Positions 1 through 12,930 of a stretch of 64,000 nucleotides of DNA are shown one piece after another. A model generated the notes under the pieces. It was not told where the DNA came from. It saw only the letters and a list, made by a program, of their open reading frames with translations, and did not search any database. Made by a program: the position numbers and the translations under genes. The DNA is from Lota lota (lineage: Eukaryota; Chordata; Actinopteri; Gadiformes; Lotidae). The stretch lies in NCBI GenBank assembly GCA_026745465.1, contig JACYXH010000479.1, positions 3,849,511 through 3,913,510 of the forward strand. Reading direction: 5' to 3'. The first letter of the stretch is position 1. Every line of letters begins with the position of its first letter.

Positions 1-70
1 ATTTAGCGATATAGTGTATAATTCCCCCAGATTTTCGCAATAGTATATTTTTCCATATCGCCCAGCCCTA
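1..70 (-). mobile_element. End fragment of a hAT-like fish DNA transposon
   Basis: Read on the minus strand, the sequence begins TAGGGCTGGGCGATATGG, a terminal motif I remember as very common in fish DNA transposons, usually assigned to hAT-like families. It runs off the left edge of the window, so only the end is visible. The family name is from memory; the motif itself is clear. Confidence 0.5.
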
Positions 71-2554
71 CATCACTGGCTTGTGTAAGAGATGGCTGTG
101 AGCAGCACCATCCAACAGCAATGGTGTTCCTAGTCACCAGGATGGCTAACAGTAACAGATGGTGAACAACACACATGACACGCAGGAAGGCAGGATTTTG
201 TGATTGCTTGTGTCTACAGGATTTTCACCCAGCATGTTTCTTTATTGGGCTAGAGCGTGCGTGCATGTCTGCATGCCAGTGTCCATGTGTGTACAGTTGT
301 CCTCCAAGGCCCTGATAAAGCCACACTATACTGTCACTAACAGATCAAAATGTGCTGGGTGTGAGCATCAGAATAATGAAACCCAAAACATGGTTCCAGG
401 GTTTTTATGTGCTCTAATAGTCCAGGTTCTCATTACGAGACGTCACTATGGACCACTGGAGCCACAGGAGGGTTGACGGTCCTAATCTGGGCAAACACTT
501 CACTGTCCACACCTCATTTAGCAGGTAGGATTGAGATGAACTGCCGCAATATCTGCCAAAAAACTGTTGGGTAATCTGCCAGATGGTTTGGTAAAAACCT
601 ACCAAATATTTGTTTCCTTAAAAAGGGTTCCAACTCTTAGCAGCAGCTGATCCATGAGGCCCACCGGACAGATTGTTTTTACTTCAACAAATTACTGAAG
701 ATGGACAGGAAAACCTGTGCTTTCTGTGTGAAGATGGATGCAAAATAAACACAGGATTGTACATTTATTTCATTTTAAAGATCCGCTACTCCTTCCCACT
801 CCCAGATTTATTCATGTGTGAACCTGAAAGAATGAATGCCTTCTTTCCTGAACATGTAAATTGGTGGGACGTTTTGCAATGTTACAAATAGCCTTGGCGT
901 TATCATTGTGCACATTCAGTATCAACAAGAACTCACTAGCAAGCACTAGTTTGTGTCTCTGCTGGTCTCTGGACGGTTGCTTGCTTCAAAGACCTCCACA
1001 AGCGGAAGGGTTTGATTATGAAACCAGATGCTGCTCGGATTCAGGATGTATTCCCGAAGTGGAATTACTGATGCACAAACATTGGCCAGTTAGCAAGTAT
1101 CCTGTAGTGACCGTAGTCACAGCCACAACAATGCAGTTGCTTCCTGATGGTATACACTATGCTGAATACACAGGTCCAAAATAATCAAAGAGCATCTTAC
1201 TCTGGTCCGGTTATGCATGAATATGCTATTATCATATTTTATGATGTACAAAAATAAATAGAAAGGTATAGAATAGCTGGATTAAATATTAAGATGAGTT
1301 ACTAGCCTCATGCACAAGGTAGCTATAAACTCACGGAAAGTACTAATTAATCATAAACATATATACAAATACATACAAGCATATTTTCTAGCACTCATCC
1401 TTATGAGTGCTAGAGTCCCATCAAAGAAAATATACACTGAGAACACTCCTAGCCTGTAGTCTGAACCAGGGATTTCACCAACAAATTATTTGGTATAATT
1501 AGGGTGCCATGGCTGTCTCCATGAGCTTCTGTGAACATCCACACCTAATGGAGCGAACAACAGCCCAGCAGGGGAGCCAGGGATCTGCAGAGAGATCGAT
1601 AGCCCCGACCTTGAGATCAAATCTAAAAACAAGACAGTATCCGGCTATTTCAAAGGTTCACTTTAGTATTTTCTTTTCTGTATCATTACTGTACAATACA
1701 ATTACCAAACAAATGGACTGGCAATATTTTCTGCCACTTTCAACCGTATGTTGGAATCCAAATACATTTGTATCATATCCAATTACATTCGTTTACCTAA
1801 AGTAATTTTAGAAATGACTGCGATGAAACAAATTGACTAAGAAAAATGTAGGTGTAATACACCCAAATAATGTGAGAACCCTGGCTATACCATCATAAAT
1901 GTGTATTCAGCTGTTTTCAAACCCAAATAAGGTTCTGGTGGAAACCATGCTCCAGGTGTGACAGCACCACGAGCAAGAAGACAGCTGACCCTGACCACAC
2001 CAGAGGGCAAACAAAGAGATGGAGATTAATTTGTGTATCTGTGTCTGTCTGTTTCTGTCGGCATGTGAGCATGTGAGTGTATGTGTGATAGACCTAAAAT
2101 GTGCGCGAGAGAGGGTGAAAGTAGAGTAAAGACAGAGAGCCAGAGAAAGTGTGAGAGAGTGACAGACCGTGAGAGAGAGACCCTCTATGCTTCATCACTC
2201 CATTGGTAATCTAAGAGTTCCCCAGCAACCCTAGCCCTTCAGAAGAGTGAACACATGTTTCATTATCTATGTCACAGCTACCAGTAACAATTGATTATCA
2301 TTATTTTAGAAATAATGGTAGTCGTGCTACTCGCCAGAGAAACATGATTTAGTGCCGCAATTACCCGTCCAAGCTGTGAGCTGCTCCACGGGCACAGTGG
2401 TTTAAATTACACTGAACTCTAAGAACAACTTACTCAACACCTACAAAAATGGTCATGGTTGAATTGTATTCATCATTGTGGCTGATGAACAATCTTTTAA
2501 TGGAATTTGGAGATAATTAAATGAAAGATGTATGTGTTTCTTTTTTAACATATA
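71..2554. other. Non-coding stretch, no gene seen
   Basis: Open frames here are short and look like chance. The interval has AT-rich blocks (about 1200-1420), a small inverted motif near 1390-1412 (GCACTCATCCTTATGAGTGC), and a GT/GA-rich patch at about 2040-2190. No splice-flanked exon, RNA gene or mobile element was recognised. Confidence 0.5.
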
Positions 2555-2687
2555 CACTATATTGCCAAAAGAATTAGGACACCCCTCCGATCATTGAAAT
2601 CAGGTGTTCCAAACACTTCCATGGCCACAGGTGTATACAATCAAGCACCTAGGCGTACAGACTGCTTCTACAAACATTTGTGAAAGA

Positions 2688-3712
2688 ATGGGTCGCTCTC
2701 AGGAGCTCAGTGAATTCAAGTGTGGTACCATGATAGGTTGCCACCTGTGCAATAAGTCCATTCATGAAATTTCCTCACTACTAAATATTCCACGGTAAAC
2801 AAGCAATTGGGAACAACAGAAACTCAGCCACAAAGTGGTAGGCCACGTAAAATCACAGAGCGGGGTCAGCACATGCTGAGGCGCACAGTGCGCAGAAGTC
2901 GCCAACTTTCTGCAGGGTCAATAGCTACAAACCTCCAAACTTCGTGTGGCCTTCAGATTAGCTCAAGAACAGTGCGTAGAGAGCTTCATGGAATGGGTTT
3001 CCATGGCCGAGCAGCTGCATCCGACGCTTTGCATTGCACTTGGTGATGTAAGGAAATTTTCCTTACATCACCAAGACATTTTCACGTGCTTTACACGTGG
3101 TGTAAAGCACACCACCACTGGACACTAGAGCAGTGGAGACGTGTTCTCTGGAGTGACGAATCACGCTTCTCTGTCTAGCAATCCGCTGGACGAGTCTGGG
3201 TTTGGCGGTTGCCAGGAGAACGGTTCTTCCCTGACTGCATTGTGCCAAGTGTAAAGTTTGGTGGAGGGGGGATTATGGTGTGGGTTTGTTTTTCAGGGGT
3301 TGGGCTTGGGCCCAGTTCCAGTTAAAGGAACTATTAATGCTTCAGCATACCAAGACAGTTTGGACAATTTTATGCTCCCAACTTTGTGGGAACAGTTTGG
3401 GGATGGCCCCTTCCTGTTCCAACATGACTGCGCACCAGTGCACAAAGCAAGGTCCATAAAGACATGGATGAGCGAGTTTGGTGTGGAGGAACTTGACTGG
3501 CCTGCACAGAGTCCTGATCTCAACCCGATAGAACACCTTTGGGATGAATGAGACTGCGAGCCAGGCCTTCTTGTCCAACATCTGTGCCTGACCTCACAAA
3601 TGCGCTTCAAGAAGAATAGTAAAAAATTCCCATAAACACACTGCTCAACCTTGTGGAAAGCCTTCCCAGAAGAGTTGAAGCTGTTTAAGCTGCAAAGGGT
3701 GCTCCATATTAA
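2688..3712 (+). pseudogene. Broken Tc1-type DDE transposase (element A)
   Basis: This is the remnant of a roughly 340-residue Tc1 transposase, the enzyme that binds the inverted repeats and cuts and pastes the element. The start is the ATG at 2688 (MGRSQELSEFK), followed by a degraded N-terminal helix-turn-helix region and a GRPRK basic motif near 2840. The catalytic domain is spread over several frames: the first Asp is in SDESRFSV near 3155, the second in FQHDCAPVHKA near 3427, and the Glu in [12 protein letters not shown] near 3531. Damage includes a frame change at about 2800, an inversion with palindromic scars at 3010-3110, an in-frame stop just after SDESRFSV, and a small deletion after HLWDE that brings a stop at 3549. 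The protein end is inferred at the TAA near 3710. Confidence 0.88.
3039..3110. repeat. Two back-to-back perfect palindromes inside element A
   Basis: The first palindrome is at 3039-3075, with 18-bp arms (CTTGGTGATGTAAGGAAA and its complement) around one base. The second is at 3086-3110, with 11-bp arms (GTGCTTTACAC) around three bases. Both are exact. They lie where the transposase reading frame is lost, next to a segment that reads as inverted relative to the family sequence. Confidence 0.85.
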
Positions 3713-3800
3713 ACCCTACGGATTAAGAATGGGATGTCATTAACCTTCATGTGCATGTAAAGGCAGGCGTCCCAAAACATTTGGCAATAAAGTGTATATA

Positions 3801-3826
3801 AACTGCTCAAAAAAATAAAGGGAACT
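3801..3826 (+). repeat. Left terminal inverted repeat of element B
   Basis: AACTGCTCAAAAAAATAAAG followed by GGAACT. It matches the complement of the right end at 5293-5320, except that the first base is A instead of C and the final bases diverge. The outermost base change could weaken transposase cleavage. Confidence 0.85.
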
Positions 3827-4006
3827 TTTTTCTTTACATAGTTGAATGTGCTGACAACAAAATCACACAAAAATTATCAATGGAAATCAAATATATCAAC
3901 CCATGGAGGTCTGGATTTGGAGTCACACTCAAAATTAAAGTGGAAAACCACACTACAGGCTGATCCAACTTTGATGTAATGTCCTTAAAACAAGTCAAAA
4001 TGAGGC

Positions 4007-5023
4007 TCAGTAGTGTGTGTGGCCTCCACGTGCCTGTATGACCTCCCTACAACGCCTGGGCATGCTCCTGGTGAGGTGGCGGATGGTCTCCTGAGGGATC
4101 TCCTCCCAGACCTGGACTAAAGCATCCGCCAACTCCTGGACAGTCTGTGGTGCAACGTGGCGTTGGTGGATGGAGCGAGACATGATGTCCCAGATGTGCT
4201 CAATTGGATTCAGGTCTGGGGAACGGGCGGGCCAGTCCATAGCATCAATGCCTTCCTCTTGCAGGAACTGCTGACACACTCCAGACACATGAGGTCTAGT
4301 ATTGTCTTGCATTAGGAGGAACCCAGGGCCAACTGCACCAGCATATGGTCTCACAAGGGGTCTGAGGATCTCATCTCGGTATCTAATGGCAGTCAGGCTA
4401 CCTCTGGCGAGCACATGGAGGGCTGTGCGGCCCCCCAAAGAAATGCCACCCCACACCATGACTGACCCACCGCCAAACCGGTCACGCTGGAGGATGTTGC
4501 AGGCAGCAGAACGTTCTCCACGGCGTCTCCAGACTCTGTCACATGTGCTCAGTGTGAACCTGCTTTCATCTGTGAAGAGCACAGGGCACCAGTGGCGAAT
4601 TTGCCAATCTTGGTGTTCTCTGGCAAATGCCAAACGTCCTGCACGGTGTTGGGCTGTAAGCACAACCCCCACCTGTGGACGTCGGGCCCTCATACCACCC
4701 TCATGGAGTCTGTTTCTGACCGTTTGAGCAGACACATGCACATTTGTGGCCTGCTGGAGGTTATTTTGCAGGGCTCTGGCAGTGCTCCTCCTGCTCCTCC
4801 TTGCACAAAGGCGGAGGTAGCGGTCCTGCTGCTGGGTTGTTGCCCTACTACGGCCTCCTCCACGTCTCCTGATGTACTGGCCTGTCTCCTGGTAGCGCCT
4901 CCATGCTCTGGACACTACGCTGACAGACACAGCAAACCTTCTTGCCACAACTCGCATTGATGTGCCATCCTGGATGAGCTGCACTACCTGAGCCACTTGT
5001 GTGGGTTGTAGACTCCGTCTCAT
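4007..5023 (-). CDS. Tc1-type DD34E transposase, apparently intact
   Basis: This is a cut-and-paste transposase of the Tc1/mariner superfamily that acts in the nucleus on the element's inverted repeats. I start at the ATG at 5023 ([14 protein letters not shown]), which gives 338 residues, the usual Tc1 size. An upstream in-frame ATG at 5068 would add 15 residues. Visible parts are a helix-turn-helix region over roughly residues 5-50 ([19 protein letters not shown]), a basic RRRGGGRSR segment near 55, and a second helix-turn-helix up to about 120. The catalytic triad follows: Asp in LFTDESRF, Asp in [10 protein letters not shown], and Glu in [11 protein letters not shown], with 34 residues between the last two. 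The glycine-rich [10 protein letters not shown] box is present and no stop interrupts the frame. From memory of family members, a few residues after LSTCD seem to be missing, which could affect activity. Confidence 0.9.
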   Translation of the reverse strand: MRRSLQPTQVAQVVQLIQDGTSMRVVARRFAVSVSVVSRAWRRYQETGQYIRRRGGGRSRATTQQQDRYLRLCARRSRRSTARALQNNLQQATNVHVSAQTVRNRLHEGGMRARRPQVGVVLTAQHRAGRLAFAREHQDWQIRHWCPVLFTDESRFTLSTCDRVWRRRGERSAACNILQRDRFGGGSVMVWGGISLGGRTALHVLARGSLTAIRYRDEILRPLVRPYAGAVGPGFLLMQDNTRPHVSGVCQQFLQEEGIDAMDWPARSPDLNPIEHIWDIMSRSIHQRHVAPQTVQELADALVQVWEEIPQETIRHLTRSMPRRCREVIQARGGHTHY

Positions 5024-5292
5024 GCTACCACTAGAGTGAAAGCACCGCCAGCATTCAAAAGTGACCAAAACATCAGCCAGGAAGCATAGGAACTGAGAAG
5101 TGGTCTGTGGTCACCACCTGCAGAACCACTCCTTTATTGGGGGTGTCTTGCTAATTGCCTATAATTTCCACCTGTTGTCTATTCCATTTGCACAACAGCA
5201 TGTGAAATGTATTGTCAATCAGTGTTGCTTCCTAAGTGGACAGTTTGATTTCACAGAAGTGTGATTGACTTGGAGTTACATTGTGTTGTTTA

Positions 5293-5317
5293 AGTGTTCC
5301 CTTTATTTTTTTGAGCA

Positions 5318-5320
<3 letters not shown>
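5293..5320 (-). repeat. Right terminal inverted repeat of element B
   Basis: On the minus strand it begins CACTGCTCAAAAAAATAAAG, then GGAACACT. It is flanked outside by TA and directly joined to the TA microsatellite. Confidence 0.9.

Positions 5321-5402
<82 letters not shown>
5321..5402. repeat. (TA)41 microsatellite
   Basis: Uninterrupted TA dinucleotides directly abutting the right end of element B. The tract probably grew from the TA target site, or was the target into which element B inserted. Confidence 0.97.
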
Positions 5403-8039
<2,637 letters not shown>

Positions 8040-8470
8040 CGTCTCCATTGCACACGACGTTCACGTGAACGGCGCGGCAGTGCTTTCATTCCTACCTACT
8101 CACGACTGCCTCCTAAAGTCTGTGTCAATTAACGTTACTCTCTTCCAAATCAAGTTAGCCGTGATTATTGGGTTCTTTGTAGGGGAGAGGAAAGGGGCGC
8201 GGGGAGTTTGGGACGGCAGGAAGCACGGCGGGGTTTAATTAGCGCGTTTAATGCGCGCTCTCCTTGTCGCGCGGCGGAGGAGCAGACAAGCGAAGAGTCC
8301 ACTGCAGATGCTGCTAATGTGTTTGTGGAGTTGCCTACCGAGTGCGCGGTAATCACCACGCACCCGGCGACCAATTAGCACACACGAGGCTACGTCACCC
8401 AAGATGAGCACCACTTGAGCACCGGCGAACCGCATGGAAAAGCGAAGGTGTTACCGCGCTTCGAGCGGAT
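8040..8470. promoter_or_regulatory. CpG-rich, promoter- or enhancer-like patch
   Basis: CpG dinucleotides are unusually frequent here compared with the surrounding DNA (for example GCGCGGCAGTG, GGGGCGCGGGG, GTCGCGCGGCGG, CGCGCTTCGAGCGG). Homeobox-type TAATTAG occurs near 8238 and a CRE-like TACGTCAC near 8391. No TATA box or coding exon was identified. It could be an unmethylated promoter with a non-coding first exon, or a conserved enhancer. Assignment rests on composition only. Confidence 0.35.
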
Positions 8471-11111
8471 GCTAACTGACAGACATTGGTGCTGCGAAGA
8501 CGAGGATATATTTAACATTAGGAGATATTAACGATGAATCCGCATTAGAAGAGCGAGATATCCAGAAGTGTTAAGATGTTTTGTGTAGGTGTAGGTGTGT
8601 GTATAGGGATATATGACATATATTGCAAATTCAATTGACTTGAAATATAGTTAGTTTTTAGTACTTATCCCAATATTTGCATACTGAAATAATACAACAT
8701 GCATCTTGAGGATGAAAGTTGTTCCAAGTAATTCTAGTCATTTATGCACAATGAATAATGGCCTACAGTTTGTGTCCATTGTTGAATTGTGTTTGAAAGT
8801 CACTATTATATGATATTATATAAGGTATACGATGATTTGTGTTTGCCATGTTCAAAGTGTTACACTTATTGTGTAGCTTTCATAAAAACACTGTCACCAA
8901 TTAAACACTCCGTGCAGATGGAGAATACAATGGCCAATCAGCTCAGACTTATTCAGCCAATTAGGCAAATAGTATTTACCAGAATCTGCAGAGAATTATT
9001 TTAGTAATGGCTTTCCGCACCAATGGAGCTAATTTAAAATGTGCTTTGACAGTGTGTCAAGCAACTATCACACTTCACGTGTGCTTCAGCGCTACCTTTT
9101 TCTTCCTGTTCCTTCGACCAGTTATCCCCGTACAGTTTGTTTGTATGTTCATTTTGGGAATACATCTCCTCATCAACAGTGTCTGCATAGCGCACCCACC
9201 TGTCCAGACACGGACATGGAGAGAGGGGAGCGTAACCCAGACTCCCTCCTGGGGAGACGTTGCCGTAATGAGCCGTCAAAACCATCACGCTAATTGTTGT
9301 CAGAAAACACATCTGCGTTTTGCCCGGCCATGGCAAGGAAACTACAACTCATCGGACCCATTGACAATATAACAAAAGAAAAAAAATTACAATGTTGCTA
9401 AATACCGAAAATGGTAATTACCTTGCAATTTAAGTGGGCTGGGAAGGCCGCCCAATTTGTTTTGTAACCGTCTCTCTGTTTATATATTTTCCTCTGGTGA
9501 CAGCGTTTGAGGTGCAAAACAACCTCCTTAAATATTCCCTTTTGACTGTGACACATTTTAGCGGATCTGTTACCTCATGAATTAATGACATAATAGATGA
9601 TGTACTCGAAACCAAAATACTTTGGCTTTACGGATGGATCCTCTCATAAAGGCTGCTTGGGAACCTGAAGAGGCAGAGAGAAGCAGGACTGGAAAATAAT
9701 GAGGACCATGTATTATGGTATTATGGACAATTTCAACCACTCCCCTCCTTCATTCTGAATTCAACTGTCTTAAGACCAAATCACTGATATGCCCTTGGGA
9801 TATGCAATTGCCCTTCACTCAGCTGTGTGCTGTAAATAATAAAAATGCAGTTTTATAAATTAATTCATAATTCAACCAACGAACAACCATCATATTATAG
9901 AATGTGAATCCTATATCCTATGTGATTCCTATGAATGTAGTTTGACTGAGTTTAGTTCATTAGTCTATTCAACAGGGACTGTGCACTCAGAGTTAGCCGG
10001 ATAGCTTGTTTGCATCTGTGGTCCCTGGGCAGGACTCAGGTGAGTGATTCGTGCCCAGTGTGAACGGGTGAGCTCTTGACAGTACCTCTCCATGGCTCCA
10101 GGGGGTGGGGTGGGGTGGGGTGGGGGGTGTTCTGATCCCGTGACGAAAGATCAGTGGCCGAGTACGGAGCCAGGAAGCAGAGACCATGGGTGAGCGGCTC
10201 TTCAACCACATACAGACCTCTCTCTCTCTGCCCCCTCCCCTCTCTATCTTTTCCCTCTCCTCTCTCACTCTCAATGTTTTGACTCCTTCATTTCTTCCTC
10301 TCAGTTTCTACAGTGTGCCTCTTTTCTAATGAGAGGATGTGTTGCTCCACATCAAATAATTGTTTTCTACATTATCCGGTGAATAGATCCTTTGGTATTA
10401 CTTCTTGTCTTTTCTACTTTTCTTTCACCGCACTAAGGACAGGTCTGATGGTGAGGTGACGACCATGCGATAAAGGAAGAGGAGGCGTAGCAATGGAAAA
10501 CGTTTCTAGTGGTCGTATACCCTTCACAATTCACAAGTCCGTCTGCTTTTGTTTTACAGAGGACCTTGTGAGCTATTACTACTAAAAATAACCAAATAAA
10601 AATGACAAAGTAAAACATGAGTAGTGGTGTATGTGTTGTTGCCAAGTGATCTGAGACTAGAATTGCAATAGTTTGACATCCCTAACTTCTCTCTGCAAAT
10701 GTACAGCACCAGAGTGGTCCACATTCTGTAGCTTAAAACGTTCCCATAGAAATTAGACTAATAAGCGTATTAGAGGTTCTTAAAGGGAACATCTGTACCA
10801 TGCAATCACAGCAGAACAGAAGGTTTTTCTCAGACAGGGGAAGCTGTCACCTGCATATAAAATAGACTGTGAAGTACCCTCACATAGACATCTGGCCCCC
10901 GCAGGCCTTCACAGATTTGCCATTGCAGTATTGCCCTGTATCCACAAAACGTACAAAGAAATAGTAAATATATATGAAATAAAATGTAAGAAAAAAGAAA
11001 CCCTTGATATTGGGTACCATCAAGATAATATCAGCAATTCTAGTCCGATGTTGATAAATTGGTCAATTCGATTTTTTGGTCAATTCGATTTTTTGGTCCA
11101 TGGTCCAATAG
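8471..11111. other. Non-coding stretch with small simple repeats
   Basis: No gene recognised. It contains a (GGGGT)n run near 10100-10127, a CT-rich tract near 10208-10270, and a twice-repeated motif (TTTTTTGGTCAATTCGAT) near 11058-11090. Frames on the minus strand at 9034-9336 and 9993-10645 lack domains or low-complexity bias and look like chance. Confidence 0.45.
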
Positions 11112-11235
11112 GAGGTGACCTGGTCTGGAAGTGACCCTGGGCCATGTGGTACGGATGTGACCCTGGTCTGGAGGTGACCCTGGTCCATGTGGTCTGGAGG
11201 TGACCTCCCCCCCTTCCCCCCCACACACACACACA
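11112..11235. repeat. Minisatellite of about 43 bp, then AC tract
   Basis: The phrase GTGACCCTGGTCTGGAGG recurs with variation about every 43-44 bp between 11112 and 11207, followed by C-rich sequence and a short (AC)n at 11221-11240. It explains the three overlapping minus-strand frames here. Confidence 0.7.
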
Positions 11236-11240
11236 CACAC

Positions 11241-12214
11241 CTGAAAGACACATAATACATTGCCTCATCACAGCCTTTTCCCCCACCATCCTGGTTATTT
11301 AGTGGGCTATAATGGACAGTCCATTACACCTTTATGGAAAGGCGGCTCATTCCATTAGCTGGTGACCCGGTGAGAAGTTGTGTCTGGGTGCACAGAGGCT
11401 CAAGGGCAACTGAATTATTCCATTATCTTTAATGGTTGGAGCTCCACAGCAGTCAAGGCCCCGGGGGAATTTACTTAGCTACGTCACCCCCGTCCTTTCA
11501 GAGGAAGCGAAAGACAGTAAACAAAAGACAGTGACGAACAGGCTCCATATATTCCATTCCCAGGTCCCTAAACCCTTTTTTATGAACACATTCCAGCTTT
11601 ATATGATCCAAATGGAGATTTGATGCCGCAAAGTGTCAGATGGTACATAAAATATGACCCACACGGTAATGACTGGATGGAAGTCAAAAGCCTGCGTTTA
11701 TGTTTCAAGTAATGGGGTTTTGAAAGCTGATGAAATGGGAAGCATTTAATTACATTTAATTGAAATTAAATGCTGTTAACTGGATGCATGCTAACGGGAC
11801 TAGCAACGGCCCTTTATTCAACAGTCTTCTTAGAGGTGGTTTAAACCTTATTACAGACTAATTCCCTTCCCAGTCAAAGTGGCATTGAATGTATTCACAT
11901 CCAGAATAGAGAAGCTGCGAATGACAATGGAAACTCAAGCGACAGACTTCAACCTCTTTCTCTTCTTTCATTGGTAGCACAACAAAACTCTTCAAGTGTG
12001 AAATATCTTGGTCTAGTTAATGAATTCATGAATAGGAAGTCTATTATATTTAGTAAATGTTAATATACATGCATGTGTTGAACATGTTTTTTCCATTATT
12101 ATATTGCATGATTATTTTTTGGACTTGAATTATAGGTCTAATCAGAAGTCAGCTTTGAAAGACTTCATGAGAATTATGTGAATTTCATATTTCACATATA
12201 TTGTTGTGTGTTCA
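11241..12214. other. Non-coding stretch, possible conserved elements
   Basis: Blocks at about 11290-11480 and 11735-11840 have the look of vertebrate conserved non-coding DNA: balanced composition and TAAT/ATTA core motifs (for example CATTTAATTGAAATTAAATG). Conservation cannot be tested here. No exon recognised. Confidence 0.3.
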
Positions 12215-12382
12215 GGGACACGCATGCATGCATTCAGGGACACTCATGCATGCAGCCAGGCACCCGCATGCATGCAGCCAGGCACACGCATGCATGCAGT
12301 GAGGGACACACATGCATACAGCCAGGCACACGCATACATGCAGCTAGGCACATGCATGCATGCAGCCAGGCACCCGCATGTC
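12215..12382. repeat. 22-bp minisatellite, about 7 copies
   Basis: The unit is close to CAGCCAGGCACACGCATGCATG and varies between copies. Copies contain the palindrome GCATGCATGC. The unit lacks stops in two frames, so the apparent ORFs of 77 and 83 codons here are artefacts of the repeat. Confidence 0.85.
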
Positions 12383-12535
12383 CAGTCAATTCGGTGTCAT
12401 GTCAGAATGTGTTCTATTGCCTCCAGTAGAGGGAAATAAGCACTCCACAGAACTCAACGTGGCTCTTGCATGTGTTTTCATCAAGTCATCTTTTCATCAC
12501 AAGAACACACTTTTACAACCATGTTTTTCACAAAT

Positions 12536-12800
12536 AGTAAATGGACTGCAATCATATAGCACCTTTCTAACCAGTGGCCACTCAAAGCGCTTTACAATTA
12601 TTGTCTAACATTCACCCATTCAGACACCCATTCACAGACCGACGGTGGTGTGAATACGTTTGCAACCATGCAAGGCAACAGCCAGCTCGTTGAGAGCAGT
12701 AAGGGTTAGGTGTTTTGTTCAGGGACACCTCGACACTCAGCTAGGAGCCGCAAACTTCAGTTTGCCAGTCAACCCGCTTTACCTCCTCTACAGGAGAGCT
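12536..12800. mobile_element. Degraded dispersed fish repeat
   Basis: The series 'TAAATGGACTGCA..ATATAGC', 'CACTCAAAGCGCTTTACA', 'ACATTCACCCATTC' and, further on, 'AGGGACACCTCGACA' is a pattern I recall as one very common interspersed repeat in fish. Its class is not clear to me from the sequence, and no ends or target duplication are visible. Confidence 0.55.
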
Positions 12801-12845
12801 TGGAGGTAAGAGGCCAAGAACATTTCTGGTCAGTTTGTGGATGTG

Positions 12846-12848
<3 letters not shown>

Positions 12849-12927
<79 letters not shown>
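12849..12927. repeat. (TA)n microsatellite
   Basis: About 39 uninterrupted TA units, ending in an AT-rich edge. Confidence 0.97.

Positions 12928-12930
<3 letters not shown>

Larger units (their letters stand above)
2555..3794 (+). mobile_element. Decayed Tc1-type transposon (element A)
   Basis: The left end starts CACTATATTGCCAAAAG and the right end, reverse-complemented, starts CACTTTATTGCCAA, so the ends form an imperfect terminal inverted repeat. Both ends are flanked by TA, the Tc1/mariner target site. The element is 1240 bp. It carries a plus-strand Tc1 transposase broken by stops, frameshifts and an internal inversion. Element B abuts its right end with only a few TA bases between. 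This is a common fish Tc1 family from memory. It is non-autonomous in its present state. Confidence 0.9.
3801..5320 (-). mobile_element. Tc1-type transposon with full-length ORF (element B)
   Basis: The right end (minus-strand 5') reads CACTGCTCAAAAAAATAAAG after reverse complement. The left end reads AACTGCTCAAAAAAATAAAG, so the termini match apart from the outermost base. TA flanks both ends. The element is 1520 bp, with about 200-300 bp of non-coding DNA on each side of a minus-strand transposase. It was inserted at the TA next to element A and is followed by a long TA tract. I recall this terminus as a fish family shared widely among teleosts and also reported in lampreys; that recollection was not checked. 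Confidence 0.92.

Noticed and set aside
4302..4960. Plus-strand frames of 141 and 122 codons
   Set aside because: They are antisense shadows of the element B transposase on the minus strand.
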